Part shown: positions 46,866 through 58,445 of the stretch, one piece after another
How positions within the stretch are numbered: the stretch's first letter is position 1
Layout of the letters: each line of letters starts with the position of its first letter
Source: Zhengitettix transpicula
Lineage: Eukaryota > Arthropoda > Insecta > Orthoptera > Tetrigidae
Direction: 5' to 3'
NCBI GenBank assembly: GCA_037074705.1
Contig: CM073591.1
Coordinates: 7,873,587-7,937,586, forward strand
Length of the DNA: 64,000 nucleotides
Notes under the pieces: generated by a model
Told to the model about the DNA's origin: nothing
The model's input: only the letters and a program-made list of their open reading frames with translations
Databases searched by the model: none
Position numbers and translations under genes: made by a program

Positions 46866-48065
46866 CTTTTCTTCAGCAGAGGAGTAGTGGAACTAAAAAA
46901 ATCTAATCAAATAATCGTGGCAACGTCGGAATAACCCTCACAGACCTGAATAAGGTCAACCCGCCTTCGTTCCTGACACGTGCTATAGCATATTAATTAC
47001 AAATATGAGTAGAATAAGATCTACCTAAATGCAATGGGTGCTTAGGAGTATACATACATTGTAAAAAGTGGAAATTTGAAAAATACATCAAAATAGGAGC
47101 CATTTTATATATATATATATATATATATTTAAACAGAAAATTTGTTAGTATTACAGGCACATTAGAACATACATTACAGGAATATGAAAACCTTTCAAAG
47201 TATAGTGAGGAAATGAACACACACGCATCGAGCTAACGAGGTCAAGCTCTAAGCGCTCACTGAACCCTTTTGAGAGTGTTGACACCAGTGCAGGATGACA
47301 TTAAACTAGGGGTCGGTCAGCGTACGTTCAGGTTCTCTAAAGCAATGTGTGTATGGTGTTTATGATCCCTATTGAAACTGTTGTTGTGCGGTGGAGAAGC
47401 GAACATCCCTGTGCGAAAATTTCTTCACAACGTCCTGTCATAATGTTTTATGGGTGTATCTTTAAGTGTCTTGAGGTATTGACTTCTCTATTCTACTCTG
47501 CCTGGAGGTAGAGAACCCGCAAAGTGAAATCGCCGCCCGCCCGATGGAATCTAGAACCTTTTTTTATTCCTCTGTCTCTGTCTCTGAGTTTGTGCAAGGA
47601 GCGATTAGACCATTGTGTGACCGTGACTAAGCTTCCGCCTCATTGATTCTCCTTCTCCGTCGTCTGCATAATTGCCGCGCGTCTACTGACCTGTGTTAGG
47701 ATTGATCACCGCGGACTTGGCAACCCGCCCGTCGCTCTGCCAGAAAACCACGGCGCGAATAACGCAAAGGGGGGATGAGACCAAAATAATAATATTACAC
47801 ACTGTTGGACCGAATAATTCTTTTTTATTAATATATATATATATATTGATTAAAAACTACAGGGACTACGAACAGTTACGTCTTCAAATACTTATCAGGC
47901 CAGCCTCAACTGCACTCGGGGCCGTTTTAAAACTGGCAACACTGTCATCAGAAAATCTGGTCGTGGTGCTGAGTTCACGTACCAACACACACATAATTAA
48001 TTTCACTAAATATAAATAAACATCGGCCATTTGTTGGCACACGGTGTAACTACACTACGATCGCG

Positions 48066-48067
<2 letters not shown>
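46866..48067. other. Unassigned; (TA)n at 47106-47129
   Basis: No gene recognised. One (TA)n tract (47106-47129) and a second (47831-47846). 47630-47760 is CpG-containing, non-repetitive sequence. The frame 47693-48019 lacks domains. Confidence 0.45.

Positions 48068-48101
<34 letters not shown>
48068..48101. repeat. (AT)n microsatellite followed by LTR-start-like TGTAACGTCCC
   Basis: AT dinucleotide tract, then TGTAACGTCCCACTACAAG, comparable with TGTAACATCCC after the (AT)n at 25679. 48102-48424 downstream is unassigned and includes (GT)n near 48172 and G-runs. Confidence 0.7.
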
Positions 48102-48103
<2 letters not shown>

Positions 48104-48424
48104 AACGTCCCACTACAAGTGAGCGACCCTGCAGCTTCCTGAAAGCCCGGCAACGCAGCAATTCTCGCAACATGTGTGTGTGTGAGTGTTTTACACGTGC
48201 ATGTGAGCAACTGTTCCAGTATCCAGATGTGCCCCCGTGTTCCGCACCCCACAGGCGCCACTATAATTTCCCCACCCCCATCCCCATCCACCCTTCCCTT
48301 TAACGGTGTTGATGATGGTTGCGGGGGGGGGGGGTGGAATTAAATCGTTAGAAGTTTTCCGTCTGTTGACAAGTCCTTGTCGAGCGGCAAAGGGAGGGGG
48401 GGTGTGTGAGGGGGGGTCGCCTCC

Positions 48425-48600
48425 CTCCCCTCCTACATTAATCCCCGTGATTAAGCGACTGCGAGATTCGCTAATCGCACGTGGGAAGCTCGCAGTAGCA
48501 CGGCTCATGCAGCAGCTGCCGCCAGTCGCACGGCTTATCACTTTCCGATGAGTGGCGCGGGAGCCAATATCTATGCATCTTCCTTCCTTTCTACTTCAAA
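48425..48600. other. Non-repetitive conserved-looking block
   Basis: GATTAAGCGACTGCGAGATT, CGCTAATCGCACGTGGG and GCAGCAGCTGCCGCCAG give CpGs, TAATC words, a CACGTG and a CAGCTG E-box within 100 bp. No coding frame with a domain. Possibly a regulatory element; only suggestive. Confidence 0.35.
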
Positions 48601-48661
48601 TAATATCAGGGGTGGCCAACAACACGTGACGTGTGGCGCGTCCAACATCCGCCATTTTGGG

Positions 48662-48672
48662 ATCTCTCTCTC

Positions 48673-48749
<77 letters not shown>

Positions 48750-48750
48750 C
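48662..48750. repeat. (CT)n-(GT)n compound microsatellite
   Basis: CT dinucleotides to about 48720 followed by GT dinucleotides to about 48749. Confidence 0.95.
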
Positions 48751-48796
48751 ACGGAACTGCCTCGTTTGGATTAAGCAAGCACGTTGCCGCGTTGTT

Positions 48797-49697
48797 AAGT
48801 TAGGTCTGCGAGGGCTGTTCTCTCGTAGGTAGAACCTTTTAGGAGAGACACGAAGGGGCTACCTTTGGGGAAGTTGTCCGCTATTCCTATTGGAATAGTC
48901 GGCCAGCTGCCTCCTAAACTGGCCAAGGCATGGCGAGGGGTAAGCAGCGTCCCCACAGCAAACCCCTCTCCCGTCATCGGAAGGGCGTGGGACAAGTACC
49001 AAATGCCCGACATACCCGATGCAGGTTTTTATAGGGTTTGTCCTGCATTACTTTTAGGCGAATGCCGGGTAGGATCCTTAAAATATAGTCCGGGGGCCCC
49101 TAGTAACCCTTGGCTACCTTCCTACACCCTTCCGCATCCTTCCTTTCAAATTCCTTTCCTATGCTATAAGAGGGGAGTTGCCACTATGTCGATTACCCTA
49201 TACATAGCCTATCTACACTCCCCCCCAAAAAAGATGCCTTTTCCTCTCCGTTTTTGAACTAAGGTTCCCACAAGCCGAGGCCTGTTCTGAGAGGTGTATG
49301 TTCCGGGGTCACAGACCTTGGGGCATACGGTAAGAGTTGTCCGCTATTGCCACTGGAACAGTCGGCCAGCTGCCTCCTAAACTGGTCGAGGTACGGAGAA
49401 GGGAATGCTGCGTCCCCACACAGCAACCTCCTCTCCCGCTATCCAGGGAAGAGCGTGGGACAAGGACCCAATGCCCGACCTACCTGATGCAGGTTTTCCT
49501 AGGGGTTTCCCTGCATTACTTTTAGGCGAATGCCGGGTAGGATCCTTAAACCATAGCCCTGGGGGTCCCTAGTTAACCCTTGGCTACTTTCCTCTACCCT
49601 ACCGCATCCCCCCTTTCAAATCCCTTTCCTATGCTATTAAAGGGAAGTTGCCACTATGTGGATTACCCTCATGCAGCCTGTTACTCCCAAAAAAAAC
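48797..49697 (+). mobile_element. Retroposon copy split by a nested copy of the same family
   Basis: The head (TAGGTCTGCGAGGGCTG) runs to ACCTTTGGGG at 48870. The expected next text ATGCCTTTTCCTCTCCG resumes only at 49234 and continues to the A-tail near 49689-49697. Removing 48871-49233 would leave the family order intact. Confidence 0.75.
48871..49233 (+). mobile_element. Nested, 5'-truncated retroposon copy
   Basis: Begins inside the family at AGTTGTCCGCTATTCC and ends with ATAGCCTATCTACACTC, a C-run and an A-run. It lies within another copy of the same family, with no clear target-site duplication beyond one or two bases. Confidence 0.65.
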
Positions 49698-50780
49698 AAT
49701 TTTTTATTCAGGCAAGATGGCGTCGGAGGACATTTTTTTTATCTCAGATAAACGATTTAAGTATACGTCACGTACGGGAAACAACATATACTTTTAATTG
49801 CTTAAATAAAGGGGATTGAATAAAAGACTTGCATCAAATTCCAAAGAAATTGACTACAAATTGCCAAGTGACTTTTTACAGCAGTCTTTGTTTCCAAAGA
49901 TAACACAGTGTATTCATGTTTATTAGTCTCAGGATGACCAACACAGCGCGCTGTCTCTCAAGTACTGCCAACATTGTCTCGGTGTTACTTCACCACAGTC
50001 ATTTGAAAATTTGTTTTTCCACAAATAATTAATTGTATTGAAATCTTTTTTTGAAAAAAAAAATTCACTGGTTTTTGGTGACTTGACAACATTGTGCAAC
50101 ATTGCAAACATTATGTGTGTGTAGTTTACAAAAAAAAATCTCTTGCTGTGAATTGTAACTCCTGCTACGAGGGTCGGACGAAACGTTCTTTCCAACGCAC
50201 ATGTGTCCAATGCCGCCAAGTCTCCACAACGTGTCTTCGTCGTCGTCGTCGTGGGTAAACCCCCCGGCGCCAGAGATGCTTCACATCCAATCAAACGTCA
50301 CAGCGACGAACGTACAACCAGCCAGCGTGAAACTCAACAATTGTGCTTCTTATTGTCGCGCTAAAAACCCTTCGGTTGTCCCATTGTCGTTGCTCCATCA
50401 TTGTTGTTGTCACCCTGACTGGTGCAGTTGAGTCACTCCAGGGGTTGGATTTGATTTATTTTATTCCATTAGTCCCCGTCGTACGAGGGAAAATAAGGGC
50501 ACAAGTCAATACATGAAACTAACGATACAATAATTGGATGCTACAATTGATAATAATTACAAGTCAACATAACAGAAAAAAAAAATTAAAATACTGGGAC
50601 ACAAAATTTCCCCTTGTCCGACGTAAGTAAAATAATATGAATAATAACGGAAATAAAAAATTCTTTAACTATACTGAGAGGGTGTAATATAATATTTATA
50701 GTTACAATATAAAAAATTTTTCATTACGTACCAGTAAATAATTAATGATTCGATAATAGACTATATCATAAAATATATAT
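49698..50780. other. Unassigned
   Basis: No gene recognised. (CGT)n at 50236-50252. Frames 49929-50294 and 50201-50431 overlap on opposite strands and lack domains. AT-rich from 50460. Confidence 0.45.
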
Positions 50781-51493
50781 TGTAGTGAATAACATCGCTA
50801 AGTGGCCGCCCTTTTGTCCGCGGGGCTGAGAGGGAATTAATTAAAAGTGCACGTGCACCGGAGAGGCCCCAAGAAGCCGAGGGTACGCGTCCCCCCATTT
50901 TTTTGCATCGTTTTTGGGAGGGGAGGGCGGAGTAAGGGTATGTACTCCACACCCGGATGAAAGTGGACAGACAGACATAGAGAGAGAGAGGACTGAAAGT
51001 GGAGTGAGGGAGGCGAGAGGGTACAAAATATGGCGAGCTGTAAGGAACAAACAAGATTCTACTTGGAAACCCAGGAGGACGAGGTAGACCCCGAAGAAGA
51101 TGGTTGGACGGAATGGAGGAACGATCTACGGAAGCTGGGATGTAGAAATTGGAAGAGGACAGCACATGATCGTGAAGGATGGAAGAAGCTCGTTGGAAAG
51201 GGCCAAGGTTCACTGCGGACTGTAGCGCCATGGAAGAAAAGTAAGGAACAAGAGTTTAGGAGTGTGGACGTCCATCACGTGGAGGCCGAAGAAGGAGATC
51301 GTGGGGGTTGCTATAAGACCAGTGATCCTCTGCTGATGCTACGAGGTAAAGTAAGGGTCGCCATTAATGTAAAGTGCCTTCAGACACAGGACGGAACTAA
51401 GCTGCATTACCTTGTAGAGGAGGAGGATTGCATTAACCGAGCCGGAGCTAATTATTGTTATTTTTTGCAGACTATATATATATATATATATAT
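50781..51493 (+). mobile_element. LTR-like element carrying a reverse-transcriptase fragment insertion
   Basis: Starts TGTAGTGAATAACATCGC after AT-rich sequence, shares GGCCGCCCTTTTGTCCGCG, GGGTATGTACTCCACACCC and GACCAGTGATCCTCTGCTGA with 51496-51981 (direct) and 22121-22607 (inverse), and ends at the (AT)n tract 51472-51493. Unlike the two relatives it contains ~200 extra bases at 51040-51251. Confidence 0.65.
51051..51240 (+). pseudogene. 5'-truncated non-LTR retrotransposon tail encoding the end of a reverse transcriptase
   Basis: The plus frame reads DGWTEWRNDLRKLG, then NWKRTAHDREGWKKLV, ending in KKSKE. W..DL...-W...A.DR..W..L is the pattern at the extreme C-terminus of many LINE-type reverse transcriptases of animals. 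The fragment is about 60 residues, with no catalytic domain. GTAAGGAACAA flanks it at 51040-51050 and 51241-51251, and the two homologous elements (near 51730 and 22355 inverse) have a single copy of that word and no insert. It is thus a recent 5'-truncated insertion ending in a short A-rich stretch. Confidence 0.75.
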
Positions 51494-51495
51494 AT

Positions 51496-51981
51496 TGTAG
51501 TGAACAACATCAGTAAGTGGCCGCCCTTTTGTCCGCGGGCCTGAGAAGGAATTAATTAAACGGCCACGTGTGTCCGAGAGGCCCCAAGAAGCCGAGGGTA
51601 CGCGACCCTTTTTTTAGCATCGTTTTGGGGGGTGGTGGCCGGAGTAAGGGTATTTACTCCACACCCGGGAGACTGACCGGAGGACAAAGTGGAGTGAGAG
51701 AGGCGAGAGGGTGCAGAATTTGGCGACCTGTAAGGAACAAGAGTTTAGGAGTGTGGACGTCCATCGCGTGGAGGCCGAAGAAGGAGATCGTGGGACAAGA
51801 CCAGTGATCCTCTGCAGATGCTACGAGGGTCGCCATTAATGTAAAGTGGCTTCAGACACAGGACGGAACTAAGCCACATTACCTTGTAGAGGAGGAGGAT
51901 TGCATTAACCAAGCCGGAGATAATTATTGTTAATTTTTTTTTGCAGACTATATATATATATATATAGCTGCTGGCGCCCAA
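51496..51981 (+). mobile_element. LTR-like element, second tandem copy, followed by primer-binding-site-like word
   Basis: TGTAGTGAACAACATCAG ... GCAGACTATATATA, then AGCTGC and TGGCGCCCAATC (51972). It lies directly downstream of the previous copy, separated by (AT)n. It preserves the unoccupied site CTGTAAGGAACAAGAGTTTA. The order LTR, (AT)n, TGGCGCCCAA agrees with 22094-22607. Confidence 0.65.
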
Positions 51982-52179
51982 TCAATTATTTTTATGTATT
52001 TTTGTATTTTTATGAACTAAAGTTTTTTTTATATATGGTAATAAAGACTAATCATTACAATATATAGAATTTACACATCACACAAGAAGAAACGCAAAAC
52101 TTGACACACACACACACTAGGAGGAGGAAACTGAGGGACGAGGGACAAGTGACGTCACAGAAACAGACGGAAGAGGAAT

Positions 52180-52787
52180 CTAGTGCAGGATTGATTATTT
52201 TAATATGTTTTTTTAGTGACTACAATACTATAAACATAACAAAAAAAAATATGGTTCTCAATTTCTTTTTTAATATGATTTGAACCATTTTTTGGTTACG
52301 TCATCACGCACGTGGAGGTTCTAAATTATGAATGGTCATTAATCTGTAGCTTCTAGTTTTTTAATCTTTTTTTTGGTATTTCTAAATTAAATTTACCTAA
52401 AATAAAATTAAATATAAGTGTAAGAACTCTAAATTTTTCTTTATTTAAATCTTATTCGAAAATAATACTATTTCATTAAAATAATTACAGCTCTGTTCAT
52501 ATAAGAAACAAATATTATTAGGCCTTATTTATCAATAATTCATATTAATTGGATACTTGTGATCTTGGTTTTTAATTAGAATAGCCTTGAGAACGACGCT
52601 TACATTTTATTTCTTTGAAAAAAGTCAAAGAATATAAAATATTGTGAAGTTGTGAGGGGGTTGCCTCACAGAAAGCTCGGACAGGGGCATGTTGTAACTC
52701 TTCAAGTGCGTCTTTTGTTTCATATCTGCGTCTCAATCACTTAGAGACTAACAGATGTCCCAGGAAGCTGATAGTAAAGGGTCATGT

Positions 52788-52830
<43 letters not shown>

Positions 52831-52841
52831 CTACACTAGGG
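52180..52841 (-). repeat. Repeat C, near complete, minus orientation
   Basis: Ends are CTAGTGCAGGATTGATTA on one side and AGCTACACTAGGG on the other, i.e. CTAGTGYAG facing inward at both ends, suggesting ~9-bp terminal inverted repeats. It contains CTCACAGAAAGCTCGGACAG, AACGACGCTTACATTTTATT, and an (AT)n tract at 52791-52829. Non-coding. A MITE-like origin is possible but the target-site duplication is unclear. Confidence 0.7.
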
Positions 52842-53950
52842 TACTAGAGGGTTGAGGAAATTAAAAAGGAGAGTCAGGAATCTTGAACCCTAAAATTAAC
52901 CGCAACACTTTATGACGTCTGTACCTAGAAGACAGGAAAATAGTTTCACAGAGAAGGTGCCACAAGGGACTATTCTAGATCCACCAAAAAATCGTCTCTA
53001 TTACAATGATCACTGAAACAGTTATATAAAATCCTTTCATATCAAAAAGGTGAAGTTACAAAAATATTCTTTTCAAGGTAATAAACGACTCTATGATTTT
53101 TTTGGGGGGGGGGAAAGGGGAGAGGGTCTGATTACTTTGAATTGGGAAAAGAAAAACGTCATCGACCAAACAACAACGGTCACGAAAGAGAACACAACCC
53201 CGCCGTCCATTTCCTCCAGAGAGAGAAAAAGAAACTTTGATCGTTTCGCTGTGTGTTATTTTTTTTTTCTTCTTCTTCTTCTTCAAACGAGAAAGAGAAC
53301 CGGTCATTAAGCAGCTAAAGCGTTCTTGCAAGTTCCCTAAAAAGGGAAACCCCCTGCAATAAGGAAAGGCTGTGCAATGTAAGTAACTGATTACAAGGAA
53401 AACAACGTTTTTGTTGCAATCTGTCGACTAGTTTAATTTTTGTATAGAGAGATTAACGTGACTACATACAAACATACATCCCTTTTTTATTACGTAGATT
53501 AATTTCTGAATAAGGTGAAGTACTTGAAGCGTTCTCTTATAAATGATTATTCCGCGTGCGAGAGAGATTTCTGAGTGACGGTTGAGGGATTCTTGAGCCG
53601 TGGGATCGAGGCAGCTTCCTCTTCCCTGTAATACAGAGAGCGGGGGAGAGCAACGCACGTGCGTGTGTGATGAGGTTACGTTCTGTTTCACGTCACAGTC
53701 GGAATGGTTTCCAATTACGGAGCAGGAGGTTTCCCCCGTATTCATCACAGGGGCCTTGTGCTCTCAAAGACTGTTTTCACTCGCTTTTGCAGAAGTTTCC
53801 TTTGTGTCCGGACGGCGACAGTAAACGGCCGAGGATTCATCCGGAGCTCCTCCTTTGAGCGCCTCTACAGGGCCCGACGAGGAACCGCGAACAATGATTG
53901 TGAGGAATGGAAACATATTAAAGTCCGTTTCCTGAAAAAAACCATTTACC
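52842..53950. other. Unassigned
   Basis: G-run at 53103-53111 and (CTT)n at 53268-53283. Frames at 53600-54222 overlap one another and have no domain. No gene called. Confidence 0.45.
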
Positions 53951-54710
53951 TCATAATATATAAAACAGAGCGACTGTATGTATGTATGTATCTGTATGTT
54001 CCTTATAGAATCTCTACACCTGTGGAGAAAATTCCACCATATTTAATACACGTGTTCCTTACGACCAGGAAACAAACACTGTGTGGGTTAGACACGTCTA
54101 CAACCCTCAGACACGGGGGTGCAAAGTTTCAAAGACGCTACAACAGCCGATATTTGGGTCCGATAAGGGTGGGGGGTGTCAATAAGATTGATTGTGTTTC
54201 TCTCGATGTTTCTAGCGTGTAATTTCAACCCCTTTCGGCAACTGGATGCGTGGCACCTTTACCGGGGGGGGGGGGGGTGCGATGGTTGGAGGAGCGTCAC
54301 ATTAAAAAAAACCCGCAGTCTACCAGCGAGATTGGACTCGAATCTGGGGGTTATGGATGTCGCTGAGTTCAATTTTGATATTCAACTTGCCGTTTAACAT
54401 CCCCAACGGGACGGGTCGTACGGGGGTGGAAAAGTTTTAAACATGTTAAAACGGTCGATATTATCATCGCATGTAATTTTTTTGGACTGGGAGGGGGGTG
54501 GAGGTTAATTAGATAGATCGTGTGTTTCTCCCGATGCTGTTTGTGTAGAATTTCAACCCACTTCGAAATAGGATTGGAAAACCCTTATGAGATGGTGGTG
54601 GAGGCGCCTTACAAAAAATAACGGAAAATCAGCGTAGATTGGAATCAAATCCTGGAGTTATGGATGTCGCTGAGTTGAAAATAAAACACCCCGGGCAACG
54701 ACAGACACCC
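53951..54710 (+). mobile_element. Helitron/HINE-like non-autonomous element
   Basis: A 5' TCATAATATATAAAACAG-type start, a (TATG)n tract (53974-53990), ACACGTGTTCCTTACGACCA, GGGTTAGACACGTCTACAAC, two and a half core units (GTTATGGATGTCGCTGAG near 54352 and 54659), and a decayed 3' hairpin CCCCGGGCAACGACAG (54691). It lacks a clear CTAG terminus. Confidence 0.65.
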
Positions 54711-54964
54711 TTAAAGTTCATTTAATAACATCAAAATTATAATATGTATAAGAATGTTCATACACGTGGATAATTCAGAAGCAAGTCTGCTACAGGGGTG
54801 GGGGGGGGGGCGGGGGGCGGGGGGCGGAAGCACAACGTATCGTCAGCTTGGCGCTCAACGTGGGGACAGCAGTCAGCCGCTTCCTTGTACAATAAACCAA
54901 AACATGCAACACGTTGCCTTGAAAATGTTTTACTCTGAGAGGGAAATCAGTTTCTAACCCTTCT

Positions 54965-54980
54965 CGTGCCCCCTAGTATA

Positions 54981-55028
<48 letters not shown>

Positions 55029-55595
55029 ACAAGACCCTTTACTATCACTACTCCAGAGACATCTGTTGGTTTCTAAGAGATTGTTGTGACGCAGATATGA
55101 AACAACACGCACTTGAGTTTACAACATGCCACAGTCCGAGCTTTCTGTGAGGCAACCCCTCAAGGGACAGATTTTGCTACCCTCCGGACTACTTCACAAT
55201 ATATATTTTCTTTGCCTTTTTTCAAAGAAAGAAAATTTAAGCGTCATTTTCAAGGCTATTCTAATTACTCCAAGATCACAATTACCCAATTACTGTGAAT
55301 TATTGATAATTAAGTCGTAACTATGTTTATTTCATATATAAATAGAGCTGTAATTATTTTAATAATATTAAAAATAATAAATATTTAAATAAAGAAACGT
55401 TTAAATTTCTTACCCTTATAATTATATTTAATTTAATTGTAAGCAAATTTAATTTAGAAATACGAAAAAAATAAAGATTAGAAAACTTGAAGCTATAGAT
55501 TAATGACCATTCAAAATTTACAACCTTCACGTGCGTGATGACGTAACAATAAAAATGTTCAAATGATATTAAAAAAAATATAACAATCCTACACT
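54965..55595 (+). repeat. Repeat C, near complete, plus orientation
   Basis: CCCTAGTATACC, (AT)n at 54982-55025, ACATCTGTTGGTTTCTAAGA, CGAGCTTTCTGTGAGGCAAC, CTTCACGTGCGTGATGACGT, then AATCCTACACTAAAGG. It is the inverse of 52180-52841 about 2.1 kb away, so the pair could form a long hairpin. Confidence 0.7.
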
Positions 55596-55599
55596 AAAG

Positions 55600-56115
55600 G
55601 GTTGATACGCCACATGGTGGCAACTGCCGTTCAATAGCATAGGAAGGGATTTGAAAGGGGGGATGCGGAAGGGTAGAGGAAGGTAGCCTAGGGTTAACTA
55701 GGGGGCCCCGGTCTATGGTTTAAGGATCCTACCCCCGCGGCAATTCACCTTAAAGTGATGCAAGGACAAACCCTAGAGAAAACCTGCATCAGGTAGGTCG
55801 GGCATTCGGTACTTGTCCCACGTCCTTCCCTGGATGGCGGGAGAGTGTGGTTTACTGTGGGGACGCAGGTTGTTCCTCTGCGTTACCTCGAGCAGTTTAC
55901 GAGGCAGCTCTCCGACTGTTCCAATGGGAACAGCAGACAACTATTACCGTATTGCCCAAAGTCTGTGACCCCGGAACATACACCTCTCAGAGCAGGCCTC
56001 GGCTTGTTGGAACCTTAGTTAAAAAAAATAGAGAGAGGAGGAGGCATCCCCAAAGGTAGCCCCCGCCAGTGCTCTCTGGGAAGGTTCACCTGCGAGAGAA
56101 TTCTCTTGAAGGCTT
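55600..56115 (-). mobile_element. Retroposon copy, minus strand
   Basis: The tail end is decayed at the left (GATACGCCACATGGTGGCAA), the body includes TTCCAATGGGAACAGCAGAC, and the head at right has GGAAGGTTCACCTGCGAGAG, the variant shared with the 27.77-kb fragment. No A-tail or duplication is clear. Confidence 0.75.
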
Positions 56116-56145
56116 TCTTAGGACCTCAACTCTCCTGAACTTTTC

Positions 56146-56494
56146 TTTTTTGGGTGTAGACAGGCTACATGAGGGTAATCCACATAGTGGCAATTCCCCT
56201 CTTATAGCATCGGAAAGGGATTTGAAAGGGGGGATGCGGAAGGGTGGAGGAAGGTAGCCAAGGGTTAACTAGGGGACCCCCGGGCTATAATTTAAGGATC
56301 CTACCCGGCAATTTGCCTCAAAGTAATGCAGGGAAAACCCTAGAAAAACCTGAATCAGGTAGATCGGGCATTAGGTACTTGTCCCACGCCCCCTCCCTGG
56401 ATGGCGGGAGACGTAGTTGTTGCTGTGGGGTCGCAGCTTTCCCCTCGCCATGCCTTGGCTAGTTTTGGAGGCGGCTGGCCGACTATCGCAATAG
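56146..56494 (-). mobile_element. Retroposon copy, 5'-truncated, minus strand
   Basis: T-run then GGGTGTAGACAGGCTACATG, through the family to GGCCGACTATCGCAATAG, where it is truncated and abuts the T-run of the next copy. Confidence 0.75.
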
Positions 56495-56747
56495 TTTTTT
56501 TTTCTTTAGGGCAACAGGCTACATGAGGGTAATCCACATTGGGCAACTCCCCTTTAATAGCCTAGGAAGGGATTAGAAAGGGGGGATACGGAAAGGTAGA
56601 GGAAGGTAGCCAAGGGTTAACTAGGGCCCCCGGGCTATGGTTTAAGCATCCTACCCTGCATTCGCATAAAGAAATGCAGGGAAAACCCTAGAAAAACCTG
56701 CATCGGGTAGGTCGGGCATTGGGTACTTGTCCCACGCCCTTCCGATA
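56495..56747 (-). mobile_element. Retroposon copy, 5'-truncated, minus strand
   Basis: T-rich start then GGGCAACAGGCTACATGAGG, continuing to CCCACGCCCTTCCGATAG. It inserted directly at the truncated end of the previous copy, giving three consecutive minus-strand copies within 1.15 kb. Confidence 0.75.
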
Positions 56748-57656
56748 GCTCTCCCGTAATTAATAAAAATCGCGCACTTGGTAACTCGCCTGCCAGAGAG
56801 TTTACGCTTACGGCCGTGCACGACTGCATCTGATTGGTGCCCCGAGGTCTTTAACGCTATGACGTCACATGCTCGTCACACACACACACACACTTAAAAA
56901 GTATTTTTGTCTCATTTCGTACGCACTTATGTGATACAGGTTTGTTCCCCTCGACTGAAATTGCGTCAGTTTTCTTTTATTTATTTACGCGGAGTCGATA
57001 TCTTTTGTTTCAGCCCCCCCCTCCAGCCCCCCCCCATCCTGCGCGGGCTTAAGCATCTCTGCTGAAGAGTCGTGGCTGTTACGCGCGTCCTCATAAAATC
57101 TTTGCAGGTAATACGGATCCAGGTTTGTTTTGGGCTTTGAAGGAACAGCCGGGCTGAAGTAATGGCGGCCATGTTGTGTTGCCGTGTTTTTATTTTCGAG
57201 TGTTCTTTGCAATTGACGATCCATTTCGATAAAAGCTTCCCGCTGTCTCTGTCTAGCGCTTCACACACACAGACAGACACACACAGACACAGAAAAATTA
57301 CAAATGCTATTGTAAGCGTCGGTGGTGATGGTGGTGGTGGTGGTGGGGGATAAAACTAGACGCTCAAAAAATAAACCAGGGTTGCCAAATCGTCTGTCTC
57401 GTGTGGCAGAGAAAAAAAATACGCTCGTCGTGGTCAGTATTTAATCTACAGCGGAGGTGAATGGGACGTTAAGGAGACGGGGGTTGGAGGTCGGGGAAGC
57501 TCGGGTCAGTAGCGCAAGGGGGGTCGAGTTGCTGTTTTCAATGAACGCTGTAGATAATTGGTAAAGTGATAAGAAAGGGTTCGGCGTCTCAGAGAGTGTC
57601 TATGTTCTTCCTTGCTAAAGGATATGGATACTCTTTGAAACGATGGAGTCTCTCTT
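56748..57656. other. Unassigned; simple repeats and one TGACGTCA
   Basis: TGACGTCA at 56860, (CA)n at 56877-56893, C-runs near 57015-57040, (GGT)n near 57321-57345. Frames on both strands lack domains. Confidence 0.45.
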
Positions 57657-58095
57657 CCTCTTAGACATGTTAATATTCTCTGCCCACAGACAAGTGACGT
57701 CACTCAGCGCCATGACATCAGCCCCTTGTGTGTGCAGACAGCAACATGCGTGTATCTGCGGCCATTTTGAATGGATTATTTAAAACACCAGATCACGCAT
57801 TGGATAGAGAATTAAATCCTCCACGACCTTTACTCCGTGACTAATGACGTCACTGGCGGCCATTTTGCAGATATCAGCAGTAGAAACACGTCAACCTGCA
57901 TTCTCTTAGGAAGAGCCGTGACTTTGACGCAGGATTTCTGCCACTTCCTTGGATCTAATCCCGTCCTCGAGTCCACCATCACATGCAGAATTTCATCCTC
58001 TACAATTCATCACTGAACATTATTTTCACTTGATCGCTTCATTCTTCTGCTATCAGCGAAAAACTGGAAAGAGGTTCCAGTATTTCGTTGTTTTC
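57657..58095 (+). repeat. TGACGTCA-rich dispersed repeat, copy 3
   Basis: TCTTAGACATGTTAATATTC, GACAAGTGACGTCACTCAGC, TGCGGCCATTTTGAATGG, TTTACTCCGTGACTAATGAC match 1393-1978 in the same orientation. TGACGTCA at 57695 and 57845; the second site of copy 1 is mutated here (ATGACATCAG). Confidence 0.8.
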
Positions 58096-58445
58096 AGGCT
58101 CTCCTAACCATTTTCCGTGACTTTGACGCAGGATTTCTCCAACTCCCTTGGACCTAATTAAGTTCTCGAGTCCACCATCACATGCAGAATTTCATCCTCT
58201 ACAATTCATCACTGAACATTATTTTCACTACAACGCTTCATTCTTCTGCTATCAGCGAAAACTTGAAGAGAGGAACCAAAATGTCGTGGTTTATAGGCTC
58301 ACAAAATCTTTCCCCCCAGGCGTTTTGAATAGGAAAAGTGTTGGTTTTTTTTTTCACTAATGGCCACGACATTTACAAAGATGGGGGTAAAAAATACCAG
58401 CGTTTCAAAGAATGTCTATATTCTTTTACACGGAAGCAAAGAATA
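58096..58445 (+). repeat. TGACGTCA-rich dispersed repeat, copy 4 (second half only)
   Basis: CGTGACTTTGACGCAGGATT to GGAAGCAAAGAATAGCAAGC, matching 1645-1978 including the AAATGTCGTGGTTT segment. The TGACGTCA-containing first half is absent. Confidence 0.8.
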
